Source: SG8-41 sp035649495
GTDB taxonomy: Bacteria > Pseudomonadota > Gammaproteobacteria > Burkholderiales > SG8-41
Assembly (NCBI GenBank): GCA_035649495.1
Contig: DASRJL010000110.1
Span: 1 to 64,000, forward strand
Length of the DNA stretch: 64,000 bases
Reading direction: 5' to 3'
Made by a program: the position numbers and the translations under genes. Below, one piece after another: positions 1 to 7,910 of the stretch. Each line of letters begins with the position of its first letter. Position 1 is the first letter of the stretch. The notes under the pieces were generated by a model. That model was not told the DNA's origin and did no database searches. It saw nothing but the letters and a program-made list of their open reading frames with translations.

Positions 1-1497
1 CCCGCCGTCGGTGACGACGACGGCGGTGCTCATGCGGCTCGCCGCCAACGCGGCGACGCTCGCCGGGCGGTTCGGATTCACCGCCACGGTGTGGACGAGG
101 ACCTGGGTGCCGTTCGGATAGCTGCGCAGCAGCGGATAAGCGAGCTGCACCATGCCCGCGTCGGGGGCAGCGAGCCCGGGCGCGCGATTCGGGACACCGG
201 CAATCCTCGCGTACTCGAACGGTGCGGCAGCGCCGATCTGCAGCACCATGTCGGCGTTCGCGACGATGCCAACCCGGTTACCGATGTTAACCACGTTTGA
301 TCCGGCGAAGGCGTCTCCGGTGAGCGAACGCGCAGCGCCCACAGCGGTGAGCGTGGTATTGGCGATGGGCGACCCCGCCTCGTAGTTCTCGTAGGTGCCG
401 ACCGCGAGCGAGAGCACCGAAAGCAGGCCAACGCGCCGCACCTCTTCACCCGCGACGCCGCGGTCGAACACCACCAGGTTGGCGCGGTTTGCAAAGTTGC
501 CGCCCGGTGCGGTGAGATACGCGACCCGGTCTCCAGTCCCGGCGTCATGAGCGGCCTGGATCGTGTCGTTGGCAACGTCGACAGCGCCCGGCCCCGGGTC
601 CAGGCGCGTCACGTTGATTCCGGGTGGGCTCCCTGCCGGATCGCCGTGCGCCAGGTGCAGCGGGCTGTCGAGCGTGACACGCAATACGACATTGGGGACC
701 GTGGCGATGGTCCTGACTGCGGTTATGAACCGATGTTCCGCCGATGAGGCGTTGTTGCCGATCTCGAGCAGATGGCCCACTGCGAGGTCGCCGACGGCGC
801 CGACCCGCACGTCGATGGTCGTGGCGTACGCGGGCGAGGCGACTTCGAGCGCCGGCTGCGGAGCGATGGCGACGGGTGTGTCGGTGATTTCGTGCACGGT
901 TCCCGTCACCTCCGCGTGCGCGCGAGCGAGCGGGAAATTCAGCGGCACGTGGATAGCCGTGCCTATGCCTGCCGGGTCGACGTCTCGGTATTCGGACTCG
1001 CTGCCCCGGCCGACGCGGATGTGGTCGCCGTTCGCGAGCGTTCCGGTGTTCGGCAGTGCCGCGTTGACGTTCACGACGTAAGCCGCGGTCGCCGCGGTGT
1101 TGCCGGAAAGCTCGGCGGCGGAACGCAACAGCCACGTCGCGGCGGACTGGCTGGTGCCGCGGTCGTGCAAGGTGAAATCCGAACGCGCCGCACCGCGCGC
1201 CTGTACTCGCGTGACGAACAGACGCTTGCCGCTATTGGTGAAGAAACCCTCCACCGCATGCGGCAGGTAGCAATGGAAATCGTTCGGATCGGCGGGATTG
1301 ACGAAGTCGAGCGGATTCAGTTTCTCGCCGAACCAGCGGCGGTATTCGCCGTAGCTCGTCACGAGGATGGGCACGTTGTCCGGGCCGCGCTCAGTCACGC
1401 CCACCATGCCGGCGGTGCTGGTGCTGACGCCCTCGATCGGCTTGGAGCCGGTGTCGATCTCCTCGACGTATACGTCCGGAGCTAGATATTCAGGCAT
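1..1497 (-). CDS. Contractile injection system tail sheath protein (C-terminus beyond left edge)
   Basis: The reading frame is open from an ATG at 1497 to the window edge (499 codons, no stop), with a TGGAGG ribosome site 7 nt upstream. The N-terminus MPEYLAPDVYVEE...GSKPIEGVSTSTAG is the characteristic start of sheath subunits of extracellular/phage-tail-like contractile injection systems; these form the outer cylinder that contracts to drive the inner tube. After about 135 residues the protein carries three copies of a beta-rich module (roughly residues 139-200, 226-297, 400-470), each with a G-x-hydrophobic-x-IG...E-x-R pattern followed by a PL...H/P-x-G turn. These probably lie on the outer face of the sheath. 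It is the fourth gene of a minus-strand operon, 34 nt after its neighbour. Tube, spike and baseplate genes would lie to the left. Confidence 0.86.
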   Translation of the reverse strand, partial: MPEYLAPDVYVEEIDTGSKPIEGVSTSTAGMVGVTERGPDNVPILVTSYGEYRRWFGEKLNPLDFVNPADPNDFHCYLPHAVEGFFTNSGKRLFVTRVQARGAARSDFTLHDRGTSQSAATWLLRSAAELSGNTAATAAYVVNVNAALPNTGTLANGDHIRVGRGSESEYRDVDPAGIGTAIHVPLNFPLARAHAEVTGTVHEITDTPVAIAPQPALEVASPAYATTIDVRVGAVGDLAVGHLLEIGNNASSAEHRFITAVRTIATVPNVVLRVTLDSPLHLAHGDPAGSPPGINVTRLDPGPGAVDVANDTIQAAHDAGTGDRVAYLTAPGGNFANRANLVVFDRGVAGEEVRRVGLLSVLSLAVGTYENYEAGSPIANTTLTAVGAARSLTGDAFAGSNVVNIGNRVGIVANADMVLQIGAAAPFEYARIAGVPNRAPGLAAPDAGMVQLAYPLLRSYPNGTQVLVHTVAVNPNRPASVAALAASRMSTAVVVTDGG

Positions 1498-1531
1498 TGC
1501 GAACCTCCAGTCTGGTGGGCCAGTTTGTGGA

Positions 1532-2938
1532 TCAGATCGCGAACGCGACCTCGAGCCACGACTCGCGCTCCGAGTAGTTGGGCTGAAAATCGATGGTTCT
1601 GTTGTTCGCGCCGTCGACGACGGCGATCTGAAGTTGCGCCACGCGATGAATCGCGGGCAGGCGAAAGTAGCCCTCGGCATCGGCGGTGGCGGCGAGCTGG
1701 TTGAACGACTGGTACTCGTCCACGGTGCCGCCGGCGTTGAGACGCAGCAAGCCGCCCTGCGCCGGCAGCAAAGCGAGGCTGTCGAAGAAAAGGCAGGCGT
1801 CGCCGGGCAGCACGTCGTCGCGCAAGATGCACGGCGTCGTCGGCGCACCCGGCGGCCCGAAGCGCTCCACGCGCGCGTCCCGGGGATGCGCATTGCGCAA
1901 GGGCAGATCGAGCGTGGCGACGGCCGGCTCGATCGGGCCGCCCGTCGAGGCGATTGCCGCGATCGTCTGGTATTCGGCGACGGAAGCATCGTCGGCATCG
2001 ATGCGTAACAGCTCGTTTAGCGCGATGTTGACACGGTCGGTAAGCTCGATCCGGTCGGCCCCGGCTTCGGCATCGCGCCGCAGGAACTTGTCCTCGTTCG
2101 GGACGGGCGCGAGCGCCGCGGCGTTCCCAGCGGCGGCGCCCGCGGCGCGCGCCGCGAACGCGCCGGGCGATATGCTGAGCGCGAAGGAGCGTTGCGCAGG
2201 ATTGGGATCGGTCATCGCGCCGGGCTGATGCGTGCGCACCGCGTTTTGGGTGCGCCAGAAATCCGTGACCGTGATGGTGGCGCCCGCTGCGGGGGTGGAT
2301 AGGCCGGTGGCGGTATCGCGCCGGACGACCCGCCCGCGAATTGTCACCGGCCGGCGATGCATGCGCAGCACCGTGGTTGGGCCCGGATCGAATCCGTCGG
2401 GAAACACGGGGTCGCCGACGTTGTGCGGATTGCTCAGCCCGGCTGCCAACGTCACCTGATTGGCGCCCGGCCCGAGGTTTGCGATGCGCACGTACTCCTG
2501 CCCGGCCACCGGGCCGATGAGCAGCGCCTGTCCCGCGACGAGATTGTTCGCGTTGTCGAGCGTGAGCGCGGTCGCGCCCGGTGCGGGCGCGGGCACGGCG
2601 ATATGGCGCTGGGCATAGTTCAGCGTGAAGCGGTGCACACAAGTAAGATAGCTGTCAGCTTCCACCGTGATGTCGATTCGGGGCGCCGCGCCGAAAAGCG
2701 GCGGAAACCGTTGCCACGGACGCGCCACGAGCGCGAAGGTCGCATCGTCCCCGGTCTTCACCAGCACGCCGGTCTGCTCCACCCGGACACGGATCGGCAC
2801 GCGCAAAGCATCGTCCGTGATCTCGTCCACCGCCCGCGCCGTGGCGAGCGCCCAGATCCGGCGCGCAAGCAGATCGGGATCGTTCGGCGCGAAGGCGTAT
2901 TCAAGATCGCCGACGAAGGCGGTGCGGTGCTGGCTCAT
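1532..2938 (-). CDS. Injection-system-associated beta-domain protein (468 aa)
   Basis: No enzymatic motif is seen. The gene sits between the DUF4255 cap protein and the sheath gene; its ATG overlaps the DUF4255 stop (ATGA), so the two are translationally coupled. Residues about 196-232 (rGRVVRRDTATG...TPAAGATITVTD) resemble a carboxypeptidase-regulatory-like beta-sandwich. Residues about 118-180 and 287-365 match the beta module repeated in the neighbouring sheath (LLIG...EYVRI and LRID...EYQTI). Genes of this type, unnamed, commonly lie in this position of extracellular contractile injection system clusters. It may be a structural or surface component, but its function is not known to me. 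Confidence 0.78.
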   Translation of the reverse strand: MSQHRTAFVGDLEYAFAPNDPDLLARRIWALATARAVDEITDDALRVPIRVRVEQTGVLVKTGDDATFALVARPWQRFPPLFGAAPRIDITVEADSYLTCVHRFTLNYAQRHIAVPAPAPGATALTLDNANNLVAGQALLIGPVAGQEYVRIANLGPGANQVTLAAGLSNPHNVGDPVFPDGFDPGPTTVLRMHRRPVTIRGRVVRRDTATGLSTPAAGATITVTDFWRTQNAVRTHQPGAMTDPNPAQRSFALSISPGAFAARAAGAAAGNAAALAPVPNEDKFLRRDAEAGADRIELTDRVNIALNELLRIDADDASVAEYQTIAAIASTGGPIEPAVATLDLPLRNAHPRDARVERFGPPGAPTTPCILRDDVLPGDACLFFDSLALLPAQGGLLRLNAGGTVDEYQSFNQLAATADAEGYFRLPAIHRVAQLQIAVVDGANNRTIDFQPNYSERESWLEVAFAI

Positions 2939-3573
2939 GATCCGGCGGACACGAGATTCGCGAGCCCGAACTCGGGTTGGGCGACGAGCACGGGCATGAT
3001 GCTCTCCGGCTCGAGCGCGGCGTCGATGTTCACGAGGCTCACTTCGTAGGACACCGAGAGCTGATACGAACCCTCGAGCGCGTCCCAGATGCGGGTGATC
3101 TCATCCACGCTCATGGTTTCCAGCCGGACAAACAGCTCGCCCGAGGTGCCGGCGAGCTCGCCGTGAAGATCGGCGCCCCGGAACTGCGACTTGGAATGGA
3201 ATAGCTGCAGTACTTTGCCGAGCAGGTATTGCTCGGTGTCCGGATCGCCGTCGTTTGCGCGGCTGGTGACCGGCGTGACCAGGTAATGCAGACGCAGGGG
3301 CAGAGGCGGCGGCCGCAACTGCATGGCCGATATCCGCGTCGCAGGGTCGTTGAGGCGCTCCTCGTCGCGCACGACGCGGTACAACCAGAGCGAGATGCCT
3401 TCCTTGGGATTGTTCGCGACCGCCATTTCCGCAGGCGTGTTGAGCAGCACATGCATGCCGCGCTCGCGAAACGGATGTCCGGGTCCCGGACCGGTGAGAT
3501 AGGGATCGGCGTTGATCTCGTTCTCGATGAAATCGGCCAATGTGCGGCTCGTCGCGTGCAGTGCCTGATACAA
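2935..3573 (-). CDS. DUF4255 / Pvc16-like tail-terminator protein
   Basis: A 212-residue protein matching the DUF4255 family (Pvc16 N-terminal domain): a first helix with TLADFIENEI, a P-x-E middle segment, GISLWLYRVVRDEERLND and PPLPLRLHYLVTPVT, then a conserved end with SYQLSVSYEVSLVNID. In characterised contractile injection particles the homologue caps the end of the tube and sheath and ends polymerisation. It is the second gene of the operon and overlaps the next gene by 4 nt. The family is a reliable marker for these systems and, with the sheath N-terminus, identifies the cluster. Confidence 0.87.
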   Translation of the reverse strand: MYQALHATSRTLADFIENEINADPYLTGPGPGHPFRERGMHVLLNTPAEMAVANNPKEGISLWLYRVVRDEERLNDPATRISAMQLRPPPLPLRLHYLVTPVTSRANDGDPDTEQYLLGKVLQLFHSKSQFRGADLHGELAGTSGELFVRLETMSVDEITRIWDALEGSYQLSVSYEVSLVNIDAALEPESIMPVLVAQPEFGLANLVSAGS

Positions 3574-3613
3574 ATCGTCCCCTTAGTCGAAGTTCGACGT
3601 TGCTGAGGAACAT

Positions 3614-3865
3614 CTAGATTTTTTGCACATCATCGCGCACGTAAAGGACATTTCCGTCCGGTAGTTGCCGAGCTTGCAGCCAGCGTTTTGCCACCATTTC
3701 CTCAAGCACCGCAGCGAGGTGTTCCGGTGCATCCTCGAATCCGCTGCACGGCAGCCAGCACGCGAGGATTCCTTCCGCGGTGTCCGCCGCGAGCGGATGT
3801 TTCGTGATGTGGCGAAGGATTGCTTCGCACAGCCGGGCTTTTTGAGTTGCGGCGTCATGGGCCAC
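3614..3865 (-). CDS. Small leading protein of the injection-system operon (83 aa)
   Basis: An 83-residue acidic/helical protein starting at GTG 3865. Its pattern (LRHITKHPLAADTAEGILACWLP...LEEMVAKRWLQAR...GNVLYV) looks like a small winged-helix fold: three helices, then a G-x-x-LY beta hairpin. Similar unnamed small proteins often precede DUF4255 genes in contractile injection loci. No ATG lies in frame, and the ribosome site is weak, so the start is uncertain. It begins about 38 nt after the predicted sigma-54 transcription start. It may be regulatory or an assembly factor; function unknown. Confidence 0.62.
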   Translation of the reverse strand: MAHDAATQKARLCEAILRHITKHPLAADTAEGILACWLPCSGFEDAPEHLAAVLEEMVAKRWLQARQLPDGNVLYVRDDVQKI

Positions 3866-3914
3866 GGATGGTCTCGGTGAGCGGGTGCAGCGGTACTCTC
3901 CGCCACACCGCTAC

Positions 3915-3929
3915 GCAAGCGGCGTGCCT
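3915..3929 (-). promoter_or_regulatory. Sigma-54 (RpoN) promoter of the injection-system operon
   Basis: Read on the minus strand the site is AGGCACGCCGCTTGC. It has GG at -24 and GC at -12 separated by exactly 10 nt and agrees with the TGGCACG-N4-TTGC consensus except the first base. Transcription would start near 3903, about 38 nt before the first gene (GTG at 3865). A sigma-54 activator gene lies directly upstream on the same strand, which fits. Confidence 0.72.
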
Positions 3930-3989
3930 ACCCGCGATCCAAAGCAACTACCTGATTGGAAACGAGTCGCGTTCCGATGCGCGAGACGG

Positions 3990-4102
3990 GCATGGGCGTC
4001 GCGCGACCCGGCTCCAGGCCATGCCTCAGCGAATCGGCCACCCGGAGCGTGGCTTCGGCGGACTTGCGCGTGAGCCGACCCGCATGGGTAGTCGCGCACC
4101 CA
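3990..4102 (-). promoter_or_regulatory. Two candidate enhancer (UAS) copies for the sigma-54 activator
   Basis: Two 21-bp segments, 3990-4010 and 4082-4102, share GCATGGG, then TCGCGC, then ACCC. The second is a good dyad: ATGGGT at 4084-4089 and ACCCAT at 4098-4103 around 8 nt. They are 92 bp apart and lie about 60-80 and 155-175 bp upstream of the -24 element, the usual range for activator sites. Binding is inferred from position and repetition only. Confidence 0.45.
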
Positions 4103-4196
4103 TCTGCGACCGCCGCGGGATTTCAGGGCGAAGCTGACCGCGTCCCGTTAAACGGACGAAGCCTTGCACCGCATGCGTGCGGTGGCTTGAGGATGC

Positions 4197-5150
4197 CTAC
4201 AGCGGGTGGGAAGGAAGCTTGGAGATGCCGTACTTCTTGAGCAAACGTCCGAGATGGCGGCGCTCCGTCCCGGCAATCCGCGCGGCGACCGATACGTTGC
4301 CCTTGGACTGCTCGATGAGGCGGGTCAGAAATCGGGCCTCGAACTCGGTGATCGCCTGGTCCTTGGCGGACCGGTAATTCAGCGCCGCGCGGTCTGGAAC
4401 CGGTCCCGCGGCAAGCGCGGGCGGCGCCGCAATCGAGATCCGCGCTCCGTCCGCGAGGAGGAATTCCCGCATGACGAGGTTTTCGAGCTCGCGGATGTTG
4501 CCTGGCCAATGGTAGCGCTCGAACCAAGCGAGGGTCGCCGGGTCGAGCGGCAAGGCCTGTTTACGAAATCGCGCACTGCCCACCTGGATGAAATGGCCGG
4601 CGAGCAGCGCGATATCGCCGTGCCGTTCCCTCAAAGGAGGCAGCGTCAGGTACAGCAGCTTGAGCCGATAGAGCAAATCCAGGCGGAACTCGCCGGCGCT
4701 CACCTGTCCGTCCAGGCTGCGGTTGCCGGCGGCAATGACGCGCACGTCTGCCTGCTGTTCGCGGCGCCCTCCCACCGGCCGGAACTGCTGGTCCTGCAGG
4801 AAGCGCAGCAGCGTGACCTGCCCTTTGGACGAGAGCGTGTCGACCTCGTCGAGAAACAGCGTACCCCCCCGCGCGAGCTCGACCAATCCGGGCTGGTCGT
4901 CGCGCGCGTCGGTATAGGCCCCGCGGCGATGGCCGAACAGCTCGTTTTCTATCAACTGGTCCGGTAGCGCGCCGCAATTGACTGGTACGAATGGGCGGTC
5001 ACGCCGCTCGCCCCTGTAATGGATGCTCCGCGCGGCGAGCTCCTTGCCGGTACCCGTTTCGCCTTCGATGAGTACCGGGGCGTCGAACGCGGCCATCTTG
5101 TCGATTAGCGCCTGAGCGAAGCGAAACGCTTGCGACTCGCCGATCATCAT
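4197..5150 (-). CDS. Sigma-54-dependent activator lacking a sensory domain
   Basis: A 317-residue protein that begins directly with the AAA+ domain. Walker A GETGTGKE is at about 30-37, the sigma-54 contact loop reads GAYTDA at 77-82 (family consensus GAFTGA), Walker B GGTLFLDEVD is at about 95-104, and a Fis-type helix-turn-helix (ARIAGTERRHLGRLLKKYGI) is near the C-terminus. There is no receiver, GAF, PAS or FHA domain, so activity must be set by expression, an inhibitor, or be constitutive. It lies upstream of, and in the same direction as, the injection-system operon and its sigma-54 promoter, and is the obvious regulator. Two adjacent ATGs (5150, 5147) follow a GGAGGG; the second has better spacing. 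Confidence 0.92.
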   Translation of the reverse strand: MMIGESQAFRFAQALIDKMAAFDAPVLIEGETGTGKELAARSIHYRGERRDRPFVPVNCGALPDQLIENELFGHRRGAYTDARDDQPGLVELARGGTLFLDEVDTLSSKGQVTLLRFLQDQQFRPVGGRREQQADVRVIAAGNRSLDGQVSAGEFRLDLLYRLKLLYLTLPPLRERHGDIALLAGHFIQVGSARFRKQALPLDPATLAWFERYHWPGNIRELENLVMREFLLADGARISIAAPPALAAGPVPDRAALNYRSAKDQAITEFEARFLTRLIEQSKGNVSVAARIAGTERRHLGRLLKKYGISKLPSHPL

Positions 5151-6080
5151 CCCTCCACTAGGAGTGTGTCGGACTTTGAAAGACTTACAAATAGACGCCA
5201 GATACCACTATTGCGACCAGCCGTAGCCGATAGGACATATTTGGAGAGCTTTGTTGAAAAGTCGCGGGCGCTTTTGGTTGTGGGAGCGTGTCGGATCGCC
5301 ACGTCCGACAGACTGCTCGACGCTGTGTACGGTAGGAGACATTCATCGCGAAGTCAAATCCCCCCTTTGGGGGTATTGGCTCCGATTGTCCTCCTGTATC
5401 AACGACAGCTTGCCGTGTCTGGCAATCTATTGGTCGCCTATCTGGACCATAAACTGTACCTCTTAGACGCCACTAAAGTGAACGAGAGCAGTCCTGACGA
5501 CCGAGAAATTTCGGACCATTCTGACGTGGAGAACTGATCTTAGTTGCCGATCCAGTCCACGGATGTGCGGTCTATGCCTTTCCCACTGCCTCCACCCATG
5601 ATTTGCCCAAAAACGGTCGCCCATAACCTTGATTAGGTCGGTCCCTTCGGTCCGGGCCTCCGACGTTTGGCTGACGAAGAAAAGAGTAGATGATATTTGC
5701 GATCGATCAACGCGTTATGGAACTTGAAAACGTGCTCGGACTCAGGAGCGCGCTGATTGTCGCGACGCGTCTCCTGCTCACGAACAGGGTGGTCAGTCAG
5801 AGCATGAAGCGATCGCGGGTGGTCAGATTCGGGGCACGCTGCCTGGATCGACTACTGATAAGAAGTTGCTGTTTGAGCAGTAGAGACTCAGCGGCAACGG
5901 CACGTACACCACCTCGGCGGCACAGCTTCGCGAACGTAAGCAGCAGGTGGTCACGCAACCGCGGAGCATTAATGCGCGGGAGTTCAGTCCTGCTCCCGAG
6001 CCAAGTACGGGGCTAGGGTTTCAGCGATTAGCTAGTTGCGGCACCTGGCTTCGCCCGGGGGCTGGGGGCAGGTAGCTGGG
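5151..6080. other. Long gap without a recognisable gene
   Basis: About 930 nt, less GC-rich than its surroundings. Short frames here (for example 5130-5537 and 5690-6016 on the plus strand) match no family I know, have no convincing ribosome sites and look fortuitous. A 7-bp inverted repeat TGTCGGA/TCCGACA lies at 5289-5310, and TGTCGGA also occurs near 5166, just before the activator gene. It may be degraded mobile DNA between the injection locus and the toxin-antitoxin module. Confidence 0.45.
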
Positions 6081-6084
6081 TGCG

Positions 6085-6113
6085 TTGACACGATCGGTGC
6101 GGTTGCTTATCAT
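6085..6113 (+). promoter_or_regulatory. Sigma-70 promoter of the toxin-antitoxin operon
   Basis: TTGACA at 6085-6090, a 17-nt spacer, then TATCAT at 6108-6113. The -10 box overlaps the operator palindrome starting at 6112, and the predicted transcription start falls inside it. The antitoxin coding region begins about 25 nt downstream. Confidence 0.72.
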
Positions 6114-6133
6114 GTATCTACATGTAGATACAT
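6112..6133. promoter_or_regulatory. 22-bp perfect palindrome, antitoxin operator
   Basis: Positions 6112-6133 are a perfect palindrome (half site ATGTATCTACA) covering the end of the -10 box and the transcription start of the antitoxin-toxin operon. AbrB/MazE-type antitoxins bind such palindromes and repress their own promoters; autoregulation is inferred from position. Confidence 0.65.
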
Positions 6134-6144
6134 TGGGTGATTGG

Positions 6145-6414
6145 ATGGGAACCAAAGGCGTGCGAATTGAACTCATGGTGTCGAAGTGGGGCAACAGCCT
6201 CGCGGTGCGTTTGCCAGCCGAATCTGCCAAGCAGATCGGCGTAGGTGAGGGCGATACCTTGATCGCAGAGGTTTCGCCAGATGGGCGCTTGGTCTTGGCC
6301 CCGGAGGGCCGCGCGATCGGCAAGTCCGAGGCGCGGCGGCTGCGTCAATTCCTTGGCCGCCAGAAAGAAACGGCTCCGGTGGTCGGGAAAATGCGCCAGG
6401 CTGCGCGCTATTGA
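6145..6414 (+). CDS. AbrB/MazE-type antitoxin
   Basis: An 89-residue protein (from ATG 6145) with a swapped-hairpin AbrB DNA-binding domain: VSKWGNSLAVRLPAE, then IGVGEGDTLIAEVSPDGRLVLAP. A basic C-terminal tail (LRQFLGRQKETAPVVGKMRQ) would wrap the toxin. The start could instead be ATG 6175, which begins the conserved MVSKWGNS; 6145 is chosen for the GGTGA just upstream and its distance from the promoter. Its stop overlaps the toxin ATG by one base (TGATG). Antitoxin neutralises the PIN ribonuclease and probably represses the operon with it. Confidence 0.82.
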   Translation: MGTKGVRIELMVSKWGNSLAVRLPAESAKQIGVGEGDTLIAEVSPDGRLVLAPEGRAIGKSEARRLRQFLGRQKETAPVVGKMRQAARY

Positions 6415-6836
6415 TGATTTACGTCGATACCAGCGCTCTGGTTCCCGTCTTCATCCGGGAGCCAAAGAGTGAGGCAGTCATCGCGTGGCTCGAGTCCTCG
6501 GGGGAGCGCTTGGCGATCAGCGAGTGGTCCCTGGTCGAGTTCTCTTCGGCCGCGGCGCTCAAGGTGCGGACGGGGCAAACGGCAGAGAATCTGGCGAAAC
6601 AGGCTACGACGCGCGTCCACGAGTTTGCGCAAAAACATTGCACGGTGGCCATTCCCGGACGAGAGGAATTCCAGCGTGCCGCCGAACTGGCGGCTAATGA
6701 GGAGCTGAAGCTGAGGGCAGGGGACGCGCTTCACCTTGCCATCGCTGGCAGTCTGAATGCGCAGGGCATACTCTGCCTCGACGACGCGATGATCGAGAGT
6801 GCCAAGTCGATTGGGATGAATGTTGTAACGGTTTGA
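6414..6836 (+). CDS. vapC: VapC-like PIN-domain ribonuclease toxin
   Basis: A 140-residue PIN domain. The four acidic positions of the metal site are present: the N-terminal IYVDTSAL Asp, a Glu in SEWSLVEFSSA, an Asp in RAGDALHLA and an Asp in LCLDDAMIESA. PIN toxins cleave tRNA or rRNA with Mg2+/Mn2+ and stop translation when free of antitoxin. ATG at 6414 is chosen over the upstream TTG because it gives the usual MIYVDTSA start. It forms a two-gene operon with the AbrB-type antitoxin, a common VapBC pairing. Confidence 0.92.
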   Translation: MIYVDTSALVPVFIREPKSEAVIAWLESSGERLAISEWSLVEFSSAAALKVRTGQTAENLAKQATTRVHEFAQKHCTVAIPGREEFQRAAELAANEELKLRAGDALHLAIAGSLNAQGILCLDDAMIESAKSIGMNVVTV

Positions 6837-7245
6837 CGGTCACGAGAAACGCATTTGAGTGGACGGTTTTTCTTGGGACTTTTTGGGACAGTTGGCGGCA
6901 AAAAGTAGTCGTACAGCGTTATTGTTAGATATCACCAAAAATCGCAAGACGCTGATTTGGAAGGAATCACCTCGTAAGCCTTTGATTGGCAAAAAGGCTT
7001 TTTCGCCCTGCAAAGCCGTGTACGCCGGTTCGATTCCGACCCCCGCCTCCATCACCCTCTATGAAACCCGGCCGACCGGTCGGGTTCCCCCTACTTTTCC
7101 CTTTCCCGGTGTCCCTTCTAGTGCACCCGTGGCCTCCGCTCCACCCGATACTGCGGCATGTCGTCCTTCATCGCAGCGAAGAGGGCGTCGTAGTCGGATT
7201 CGGTCAAATCGGGCATTTACGTCGAGGTTGCATCGGCGACAGTCT
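6837..7245. other. Gap containing the tRNA-Cys fragment
   Basis: Apart from the tRNA-Cys 3' fragment at 7006-7051, nothing supported is seen. The minus-strand frame at 6840-7055 is an artefact of reading the tRNA end as protein. Confidence 0.5.
7006..7051 (+). other. tRNA-Cys 3'-half fragment (attachment-site-like)
   Basis: This stretch looks like the 3' half of a tRNA-Cys(GCA): anticodon loop CTGCAAA, stem GCCGT, T arm around GGTTCGATTCC, then an acceptor 3' strand CCCCGCC, discriminator T and encoded CCA. The 5' half is absent; the sequence before it does not pair. Its last 24 nt (7028-7051) recur exactly at 11257-11280 in the same orientation. tRNA 3'-end duplications of this sort mark the right ends of islands inserted by tyrosine integrases, but no integrase is visible. 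Confidence 0.62.
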
Positions 7246-7539
7246 CTACTGCAGGCGACCGCTAGGGTCGCTCGAAAGTAGCGTCACCGCTGCGATCGGA
7301 ATCCAGCCGGTCTTGTAGTCCTTACCATCCTTAAAGCCGACTTGTAGCCATTGGCCCTTTACGCTGCGCGTCATGAACACGGTTCCGGCTCTTACCTTAG
7401 CTACGGCTTGCGACGATTCGTCTGGCGATTCGCGGACTACAAGGTCGTGCTTGGAGCGAACAATCGTGCGTTCGCTTTGAGCGCTCACGCTCACCGTGAA
7501 AAGGGCTGCGAAAATGATAATGACTGTGCGGATGGACAA
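7246..7539 (-). CDS. Secreted bacterial SH3-domain protein
   Basis: A 97-residue protein with a signal peptide (VIIIFAALFTVSVSAQ, cleavage after about residue 20) followed by one SH3b domain: LVVRESPDESSQAVAKVRAGT, then GQWLQVGF and TGWIPIAAV. SH3b domains bind peptidoglycan or other ligands outside the inner membrane. The start is TTG 7539 without a clear ribosome site, so it may lie elsewhere. It lies alone at the left end of the island. Confidence 0.6.
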   Translation of the reverse strand: MSIRTVIIIFAALFTVSVSAQSERTIVRSKHDLVVRESPDESSQAVAKVRAGTVFMTRSVKGQWLQVGFKDGKDYKTGWIPIAAVTLLSSDPSGRLQ

Positions 7540-7575
7540 TTTAGAATTGTAACCAGTATTAGGAAGCGCGTGACC

Positions 7576-7758
7576 CTATTCGGGAACAAGCCTCGCCTCG
7601 TTCCAGAGCTTCACCGCGACGTCCTTGATGCGCGCCGGTCCGGGCGACCAGGTGCACGCGCCGCAGATCACCAAGTAGCGGAAGCGGCCCGATCCGCCGT
7701 CCTTGAATTCGCCCTCGCGCTTGCCGCACCGCGGGCAGGGGCCGAGCGCCTCACTCAT
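7576..7758 (-). CDS. Small Lar-like zinc-ribbon protein
   Basis: A 60-residue protein with CPRCG near the N-terminus and CGAC about 20 residues later (a four-cysteine zinc ribbon), ending AVKLWNEARLVPE. The layout C-x2-C, C-x2-C, then A-x2-LWN resembles phage and plasmid restriction-alleviation (Lar) proteins, although short zinc ribbons are easy to over-assign. A diverged copy of its 3' end lies at 10718-10795 and a related N-terminally broken copy at 53081-53296. Confidence 0.6.
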   Translation of the reverse strand: MSEALGPCPRCGKREGEFKDGGSGRFRYLVICGACTWSPGPARIKDVAVKLWNEARLVPE

Positions 7759-7910
7759 CGTCGCTTCTCTACACGCGACGCAGCGTCATCCGCGGGCATA
7801 ATGAATGACCAAGGGCCAGCGCCGAGCTGAACGGGCGCTGTGGAGGGCGCAGACCGGGCGGCTCTGGACTGCCTGCGAAACTCTCGACCGGCGCGCAGCA
7901 CTGAATTCTT

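Noticed and set aside
5130..5537. 135-residue plus-strand frame upstream of the activator
   Set aside because: No ribosome site, no recognisable domain, overlaps the activator start.
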